The translations under genes and the position numbers were made by a program. From contig CM036231.1 in NCBI GenBank assembly GCA_020631735.1, positions 1,329,831-1,393,830 of the forward strand: a stretch of 64,000 nt of DNA, read 5' to 3'. Shown piece by piece: positions 57,329 through 64,000 of this stretch. The stretch comes from Saccharum officinarum. Its lineage: Eukaryota > Streptophyta > Magnoliopsida > Poales > Poaceae. Below the pieces are notes generated by a model. It was not told where the DNA came from. It did not search any database and worked only from the letters and a program-made list of their open reading frames with translations. Numbering within the stretch: the stretch's first letter is position 1; each line of letters begins with the position of its first letter.

Positions 57329-58901
57329 GCTACATTTCCTGCCATGTTATCTCTCTAATTAGGGGTGTAAAGTGGTAACAATATGTTCCCGACCATCTGA
57401 TTGACATAGAGGTTGAATAGTGATATGGATATATTTTTCAGATATCCAGACATTTTTTCAGATATATGAGATACGAACTTGATAGATTTTTTATCGAATA
57501 TGAATAATGACATGCATTATATAACATGTTATTGGAGCTGTATTTGTTGTTCTGGTCGATTAGGGGGCGTGGAAATAGCTAGAGCTGTGCACCCTTGACA
57601 TTCTGCATCATGTACATCTTTTCTCTCCATTAGCCCCACCTGTCACTGATAGTATTGGAGAGTTAATTTTGGCCCATAAATAATAACATAATGTGCTTAA
57701 TTTCTTACTGGATTTGAGTTGATATTTTGCGATAGGTAGGTATCAAAGCTCTTTTTAAGTACATAAATGGATTTGATGTAATTCACCGCAACATTGTCTA
57801 AAATTTTTGTAGATAAGAATTGAACTTCTAAGCTTTTGTTGTTGTAGGTTGACATACAACCCAAAGGAAGCCTTCAACCAACACATGAGTTCAGGTCAGC
57901 ATCTCGTTTAAAATATTCTCTGGTAGCTATAGCTGGCATATTGACGAATAAGCTGATACATTATGTTAGGAGATAAAGCTTTCCTCAGCAAAATCCTTAA
58001 AATACTAGTATATTGCCCGTGCTAAGCAACGGCAGCATTTCGTACATACACATCAAAACAACCAAAGACAATAAAACCTTTTGTCATGCTATTGACCAGT
58101 CAATGTCATGACGAGAAGTCCTTGAAACAAAATCATTTCAAACAAACTAAAATATGTTTGAATTCGTGCCACGCTCAAATTCAACATGCAAGCCGTCTCC
58201 TACCATTTCTACTCCCTTACTAAAAAACTAAACCTAACTCTCCTCATCCCTCTTAAAGGCATATTTCTAAATTATTTGGTGCACTTGATTATTTTTGATG
58301 CATTGCATCCCTTCAACCATGGTTATGGAATAGGTTTAGACACTTGTTAAACTTGGCAAATTGATGGCACAGGACCACAGCTCCAGCATGGCCTCAGAAA
58401 GTACATTAAGATGTTTCATTTCATTTGCTTGAAGTCATGGACCATCAACATTAGTTCTTAAACAAATATGTATACGTTATAATTGCTCACCCAGATGCAG
58501 AGCAGGAGGCATGCCTATTTCATTAGCAGGGAACTACTGAAACTGTAACAAGCCACACTATATATAGTATTAACGGAGAATGGAGATCAAGAGATCAACA
58601 TCAGTGGTAGGGAAACAGGATGTTAGAATGACAATGTGGATTTCTATAATGTTCAAAACTGAAAGATAAATGTTACAAAATAAATAGCGGTCAACTTCAC
58701 TTGGTTGAATCAAAGAGTAACCGATGGAACTGAATCTTACAACTGAATGATGACTGAATCAAAGACATTGCGTTTTGTTACATCCCTACGGCTGAAAAAT
58801 GAATCAAATCTCCTCCTAAAAAGAGTAAAAAGGCTGCCCCGAACGGACCCTGTAAACAGGATCAGAATATCAGCATACTGTACTGGAACTTAACCTGCCG
58901 A
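57329..58901. other. No recognisable gene
   Basis: AT-rich intergenic DNA. At 58008-58034 'tagtatattgcccgtgctaagcaacgg' resembles the start of a very common grass repeat ('ttgcccgtgcgttgc.acgg'), but no full element could be delimited. Confidence 0.4.
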
Positions 58902-58904
58902 TCA

Positions 58905-59305
58905 ATAGTCCTCAGCCTCAACCTTTTCTGGAGACGCAGAACGGTGTGCCCTCTCGAGCAAGAGGACGGCCCTCTTGAAATTACGCACAATAATGAAAAA
59001 TCTTAATCCATAGCTCATGCCAACTAATCTGACGACAGCAATCACAACATGGATGTCAGCCAATTGGCAATATAGTGAAGTTTGATCGCAGCTACCAGAA
59101 AAGGAAGCCAATAAGCCAGATTTTAGCAAAAAAAAGTACAGAAAATCCAACCAAGAAATGCACTGGCATCAAGCGTGAAAGAACAAATAATAAAAGATCA
59201 AAAGCTGCGGGGTGAAGATCGAGCAGAGGGTGGCCCTGTTTGATCGGCCGCCACTTGCTGGGATGTAGCTGCTGCACCTTGCTCGTCTCATAGTACGCTT
59301 CCATT
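58905..59305 (-). CDS. Possible small host gene, unrecognised
   Basis: On the minus strand ATG at about 59305 (MEAYYETSKVQQLHPSKWRP) starts a frame rich in hydrophobic residues ('FLVGFSVLFFAKIWLIGFLF') that stops near 59092. A second frame then reads 'LVGMSYGLRFFIIVRNFKRA' and 'ERAHRSASPEKVEAEDY' to a stop at about 58902. The two could be exons with an intron between, since the hydrophobic zone contains splice-like sites, or separate chance frames. The Tat-like LTR at 59522 lies about 215 bp upstream. No domain recognised. Confidence 0.3.
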
Positions 59306-59521
59306 TGCCCCGCCTGCGACCTCCTCGGCCCGCACCGCATGTCGGGTTCACCAATCGCCAACCTCCTTGCCAACACTCGGCCGTGGGGCTTACGAACCTC
59401 ATCGGACGATGGGACAACGTTGGTAGCGCGCAGCTAGTAATGTCGCTTGCCTAGAAATGGCGTACTTGTATCTTGGCGACCACGCGGGTCCCTCTGTCCG
59501 CTGCGCATCCTGCGATCCAGC

Positions 59522-60666
59522 TGTCGGTGTTCGGACCAAGGGGGTCCTAAACCAACGAGTAAATGCTGCGTGACTCTTTCCTGGATGGTGATGCAAGGAG
59601 AACACACGGGGGTTTATCCTGGTTCGGGCAAAAGAAGGCCTACGTCCAGCGGGGAAGAGAGGTTTGTATTTCCTTGCACCGGGTGCTCGTGTAGGGGTTA
59701 CAAGCAGGCGAGAGAGGGTGTCGAGCCCAAGTCTCAAAGAGAAAAAGGAGAAAGATGGTTGCTTGCGTTTTTTCCGTGATGCTTCGTGTTTTTTTTTCTT
59801 CTCTCCCCCCTTTGGTTCGCCCTGGCCTGCCTTTTATAGGGCGAGAGGTGGCCAAGTCGAGGGGAGGCTTGAGGCGATGTTGATTCCTGTTGAGTTGACT
59901 GTAGCGACGTGGCTTCGGGATGGCCGGCCATCCCTGGGTACCTGACGCGGTACGGGACAAGAGGGTGAAATGACCCAGAGTGCCAGGCATACCGTCCTTC
60001 GAGCTAAGTCGAGCGTTGGGGCCGGGTCGAGGCTGGGTCGAGGTCGGATGGATAAGGCCGAATCCCGGTATCGCGGGGACGGACCTTGTCTTATCCTCCC
60101 TCGAGGGTGACTGATGGTGAATAGTGCGCGGTATGGTGGATACAGTGACGGCTTTCACCTCCCATCACGGGATGGGCGGTAAAACAGTGAGACTTGACGT
60201 GGGTATTGTTCCCGCGTTGACCCATGCCGTAGCCATGTCGGTCGGTGGTAGTAGGTAACCGCATTGAATGCTATGGCTTTTGTCCCGGGTAGGTAAAGAA
60301 AGGGCGTCGAGGGGCCGGGCGCGGTCGAGGCGCCCGTCGAGCGGGCCTCGTACGAGTCGGAGCCGGAGCGCGGTCGAGGCGCCCCGTCGAGCGGGCCTCG
60401 TACGAGTCGGAGCCGGGACGCGTCGAGGCGCCCCGTCGAGCGGGCCTCGTACGAGTCGGAGCGGGGCGCGGTCGAGGCGCCCGTCGAGCGGCCTCGTACG
60501 AGTCGGAGCCGGGGCGCGGTCGAGGCACCCCGTCGAGCGGGCCTCGTACGAGTCGGAGCCGGGACGCGGTCGAGGCGCCCCGTCGAGCGGGCTATCTTTT
60601 CTACTGTTTCGGTTTTTGTTAGTGTTTGGCGATAGCTGTGGTACCCCCGTACTGTTGGTACCGACA
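59522..60666 (-). mobile_element. 3' LTR of a Tat-like gypsy element
   Basis: A 1145-bp LTR with TGTCGG…CCGACA ends. The TATA box is on the minus strand (CCTATAAAAGG, about 59830-59841). A polypurine tract on the minus strand (GGCTCGGGGGCTAC, complement of 60667-60680) abuts its right edge, so the element interior lies to the right and the LTR is its 3' copy. It shares start, end and internal phrases with 16125-17215 but carries an expanded minisatellite. Confidence 0.88.
60300..60597. repeat. Minisatellite in the LTR, unit about 50 bp, 6 copies
   Basis: Six head-to-tail units with 'cccgtcgagcgggcctcgta' and 'cgagtcggagccggg', spaced about 50 bp (near 60335, 60385, 60435, 60483, 60533, 60583). 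The related LTR at 16125-17215 has about one unit (17000-17070). Single-base length differences between units are frequent. Confidence 0.93.
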
Positions 60667-60852
60667 GTAGCCCCCGAGCCTTTGGGTGAGTGTGTGATCA
60701 CTCTCCCAGAGGTTAGTCAGAACTGGAGTCGTAGCGTCGTGATTTTTCCGGTGGGCGCGCGAGAGCACCCGCCGGGTGTAGCCCCCGAGGCCTTGGTGGA
60801 GTATGGAGACTCCTCCGAGGTCTTGTTTGCGTTCGATTGGGGGACATTTTGT

Positions 60853-61848
60853 TGCGGTCAAGCCCCCGAGCCTCGTGCGCGCGAGGTCGATCAGGGTCCG
60901 GCCGTCTTTTGCTGTGCGACCCTCACGCTCCTTTTTCGAAAAAGGAGGAGGGGTGGAGAATGTCGTACTACCCTCGTTTGGGCCCGAGTTACGACGATCT
61001 CCGGTGAGCTGCTAGCGGGGGAATTCGAGTGAGAACCCGTGCCCCGTTCGTTAGGGGTCGGCTAGTGGCCCGGAGGCGCCCTCAAAAATGCCAAGAAGGG
61101 TCGTGTGTGGATCTCGATTCCCTTCGACAGGATTCGAGGGCTCGATGCCTCCCCGGAGGGATTCCTACCACAACCTTCTCCTTCGGCCTCGAATACGTCC
61201 TGGGGTGCCTCGAGAGCGTGGCTCGAGCCCTTGGCCATGTACGGGCGCACCCTGGGTCGTCCCTAACTCTGTTGCTCGAGGGCAGCTGTCGAACCCCGTT
61301 CGAGGGCCAGCTTTCGCTCCCTCGAGACTTATTGCGGGCTTCGCACCCATTTTTGCGGTCGGGACCCCGAGCCTCGCACGCACGAGGTCGATCAGAGTCC
61401 CGGCCGTCTTTCGCGACCCTCACGCTCCTTTTTCGAAAAAAGGAGGAGGGGTGGAGAATGTCGCACTACCCTCGTTTGGGCCCGAGTTACGACGATCTCC
61501 GGTGAGCTGCTAGCGGGGGAATTCGAGTGAGAACCCGTGCCCCGTTCGTTAGGGGTCGGCTAGTGGCCCGAGGCGCCCTAAAAAATGCCAAGAAGTGGTC
61601 GTGTGGATCTCGATTCCTTCGACAGGATTCGAGGGCTCGATGCCTCCCCCGGAGGGATTCCTACCACAACCTTCTCCTTCGGCCTCGAATACGTCCTGGG
61701 GTGCCTCGAGAGCGTGGCTCGAGCCCTTGGCCATGTACGGGCGCACCCTGGGTCGTCCCTAACTCTGTTGCTCGAGGGCAGCTGTCGAACCCGTTCGAGG
61801 GCCAGCTTTCGCTCCCTCGAGACTTATTGCGGGTTTCGCACCCATTTA
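60853..61848. repeat. Tandem duplication of about 498 bp in the gypsy interior
   Basis: Two near-identical units (about 60853-61350 and 61351-61848). For example, 'gaattcgagtgagaacccgt' occurs at 61021 and 61519. They differ mainly by single-base indels in G/C runs. They lie between the polypurine tract and the antisense ORF and have no clear coding frame. Confidence 0.93.
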
Positions 61849-62043
61849 AGACATACCTGGAGATATTTCGTTGTCCGGGCGCGTTTTTTCGGGAGGCGAG
61901 ACCGGCGCGTTATCGGCGTATGGTTACGACGTGGGGAGCGGCCACGTGCTCAGTTCCTGCGAGATATAAGGAAACGGTTAGCGAGCGGTTTTATCGCGAA
62001 AAACTGCTCCTTACTTTTCGCGCGGCCGTTGGGCTTCCGTCCG

Positions 62044-62053
62044 AGCATATAAA
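62044..62053 (+). promoter_or_regulatory. TATA-like box before the antisense ORF
   Basis: AGCATATAAAGC, 150 bp upstream of ATG 62198 on the plus strand, in a GC-rich context. Its position suits a promoter for the antisense ORF. Confidence 0.5.
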
Positions 62054-62197
62054 GCTAAGGCCTTGGGGTCTCCGTTCCCCACCGGTTACTTGCATCCCTG
62101 CAATCCTTTGCCCTAGACATCCCCTGCCACATCGCGTTCTCCGCCCGTCTTGCCGCAGCCACCGCATCCTTTTCTCCATCCCCTTCCGACGACATCG

Positions 62198-64000
62198 ATG
62201 GCAGGAAAGAGCCAGATCCTTCCCGCCGACGACTGGGCCGCCTCCTCGGTGACGGAGAGGAGGTTGGAGGAGTTGGTCGAGGACGGGCTGTTGCGGCCGA
62301 GGACGAACTCGGCGCGGCCGGAGTGGGTGGCACCGCCCCGCCCACCAGGAGCCAGTGCCCCCGAAGGGTACGTGGTGAGCTTCGTCAGCTTTCATGAGCG
62401 GGGGTTCGGCGTGCCGGCGTCGGTCTTCATGCGTGCGCTCCTCCACTACTACCGGGTGGAGCTTCACCACCTTTCCCCCAACGCCGTAGCGCAGGCCGCC
62501 ATCTTTGCGGCGGTCTGCGAGGGCTACCTTGGGGTGGAGCCACAGTGGAACTTGTGGCTTCACCTTTTCAAGGCCGAGCTCTTCGCCAAGAGGGCAGGGG
62601 AGAAAGGCGTCCTGTCCGCGGCCCGAGTGGGGAGCTGCGTGCTGCAAGTGAGATCGGGTCGGACGGATCTATACATCCCGGCCCGACTCATCTCCTCGAA
62701 CAGTGGGTGGCACGAGGGTTGGTTCTATCTCCGCAATGATGAAAATCAGTTGCCGAGGTACACCGGCCGCGTGCTGACTGCTCGAGAAGAGCACTGGTCG
62801 TACGGAGTGCCCGAGGCCGAGAAGACGCTTGGATCCGCTGCTGGCGGCGCTGCAGCAGCTTCGCCTTCGGGGCCTGACGGCTGCGGCGGTGGCTGCGGGC
62901 TTCCATCGCCGTAGAGTGATGCCGTTGTGCCAGCGTCGTCTCCGCCTGGACCAGATGACTCCGGAGGCGAACCTGGAGGGCACCCGGATGTCCCACGAAT
63001 CCCTCACCCTTGAGGAGGTTCTCCGGCGGGCTCGCCGGATGGTCGGGAACTTCAAGGCGGAGGAAGCCAATCAGGTTCCCATGAGGCCTACCGAGGGGTG
63101 CGAATCCGTGGTACGTATCCCGGGGCTGAGGTATTGCTTTTCTTGTTTTTCTGTGGATTTCGCTGATGTGGTCGAGGCCGGTGTAGGATTTGTCGGCGTT
63201 GCGGGAAACGCGCCCACCAGTCCCGGAGGACCGGCCCGCCCGGGAGGCTCGACGCCTGCATGCCTCCCAGAAGAAGCAGGCCAAGGAGACGGCCAAGAAG
63301 CGGGCGATCCGCAAGGCCAAGAAGGCGGAGGCGTTGAAGAAGCGCCGGCGCCAGCAAGCCATCGACGGAGTGCCCTGTCACCGTCGCCTTCCGAGACAGT
63401 CTCGGGGGAGGACGACGGCAGCAGCGATGAAGATGAAGATGCCCTGTCGCGGTATGAGATTGCGACCAGGCTTGGGGATCTCCCGACATTCGCCCCCTGC
63501 TGGAGCCCATCGGGGGGGGTCCTCCTCGGTCGTCGTGGTCGAGGGGAAGAAGGTGGAGAAGGGATCTGGCCCCTCGAGGGGAGGGGCCATTTTACCCCGG
63601 ACCCGGCGAGGGGTCGTCGGGGACGTCCGCACCAGCCGGGCCTCGCAAGCTCCGGCAGGGGCGGAGACGGTGGTACCGGCGTCGTCATCAGCGGCGGCGC
63701 CGGTAGGAGTAAGGACCCGAGGCCAGCTGGCCTCGGGAGCACAAAGGGCGCAGGGCGGTGTGTTGGCCGGGCTCCCAGGAGCGCTCGGCCTGCTGGTGAG
63801 GCCGCCGCGGGGCCACCAGCGGCCGTCCCGGGAGGCTCGAGCCGCGCAGGGTCGAGGTACTTGGTGCCGATTTTCGGGTAAGTATCTCAACTTGGTTGTC
63901 CTGCCTTTCCCAAAGTCCGTCGGCTGACAATTCTTCTCACTTCGCAGGCTGAAGCGGAAGGCGGAGCCAATGGGGCCTACCCCTGTGAAGTCGCTGCGAG
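62198..64000 (+). pseudogene. Antisense ORF of the Tat-like element ('putative gypsy type transposon' family), runs off the window
   Basis: Plus-strand gene inside a minus-strand gypsy element. ATG 62198 (MAGKSQILPADDWAASSVTE). Residues about 60-175 carry the plant 'putative gypsy type transposon' domain (PF04195 type, from memory): 'VSFVSFHERGFGVPASVFMR', 'YYRVELHHLSPNAVAQAAIF'. A one-base loss near 62827 shifts the frame to 'PLLAALQQLRLRGLTAAAVA'. A donor GTACGT at 63111 and an acceptor TGTAG at 63186 bound a 76-bp intron. Exon 2 has a basic Lys/Arg/Ala coiled segment ('KETAKKRAIRKAKKAEALKK'). A second frame shift follows near 63365, then an acidic 'GEDDGSSDEDEDALSRYEI' and a low-complexity region. 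It probably continues beyond 64000. The molecular role is unknown. Confidence 0.75.

Noticed and set aside
58008..58034. Delimiting a transposon from the 'ttgcccgtgc.aagcaacgg' motif
   Set aside because: The motif is familiar from many grass repeats, but no second end or TSD could be found.
60300..60597. Regular repeats that could suggest a CRISPR-like array
   Set aside because: Units are head to tail with no unique spacers, in an LTR of a plant retrotransposon; it is a minisatellite.

Overview
This window is nuclear DNA from a grass, most likely an Andropogoneae species (sorghum, sugarcane or Miscanthus type). The evidence is an intron-containing plant PPR gene, grass-specific MITEs and a SMART miniature LTR element, Tekay-like and Tat-like Ty3/gypsy elements, and dense nested transposons. 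The species call is inference. There are no operons, bacterial genes or CRISPR arrays. One 100-base run of N (49454-49553) marks an assembly gap.

Layout. 0-2.1 kb: decayed LINE on the minus strand, split by a hAT MITE with perfect target-site duplications (TSDs), then a Tourist-like MITE. 2.39-4.50 kb: the one clearly intact host gene, a three-exon P-class PPR protein of about 494 residues. 5.6-9.1 kb: LINE tail, an unassigned coding-like fragment, a MITE and a frameshifted host pseudogene. 9.2-25 kb: a repeat block with a direct segmental duplication (10995-13913 and 17218-24034). The second copy gained three insertions with clean TSDs (SMART, a 2.5 kb probable solo LTR, a truncated hAT), and a Tat-like gypsy fragment lies between the copies.

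25-33 kb: EF-hand gene tail, a Pack-MULE carrying amino-acid permease exon pieces, several MITEs, and an ankyrin-repeat pseudogene broken by a MULE-like element with a 10-bp TSD. 33.5-49.5 kb: two Tekay-type chromovirus elements, B (+) and C (-), fused at 39022. C has nearly complete gag-pol, a 284-residue extra ORF before gag, and a full 5' LTR running into the gap. 49.6-53.8 kb: a decayed gypsy pol gene split by a decayed LINE inside its integrase.

54.4-57.3 kb: a hAT deletion derivative sits 13 bp upstream of the start codon of a receptor-like kinase pseudogene. 59.5-64 kb: the 3' LTR of a minus-strand Tat-like gypsy element, followed by its interior, which carries a plus-strand (antisense) ORF with its own TATA box and intron.

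Most coding sequence belongs to transposons. The biological interest lies in insertion chronology, gene capture, truncated transposases and accessory retrotransposon ORFs. All family names rest on reading motifs by eye; no database search was possible.
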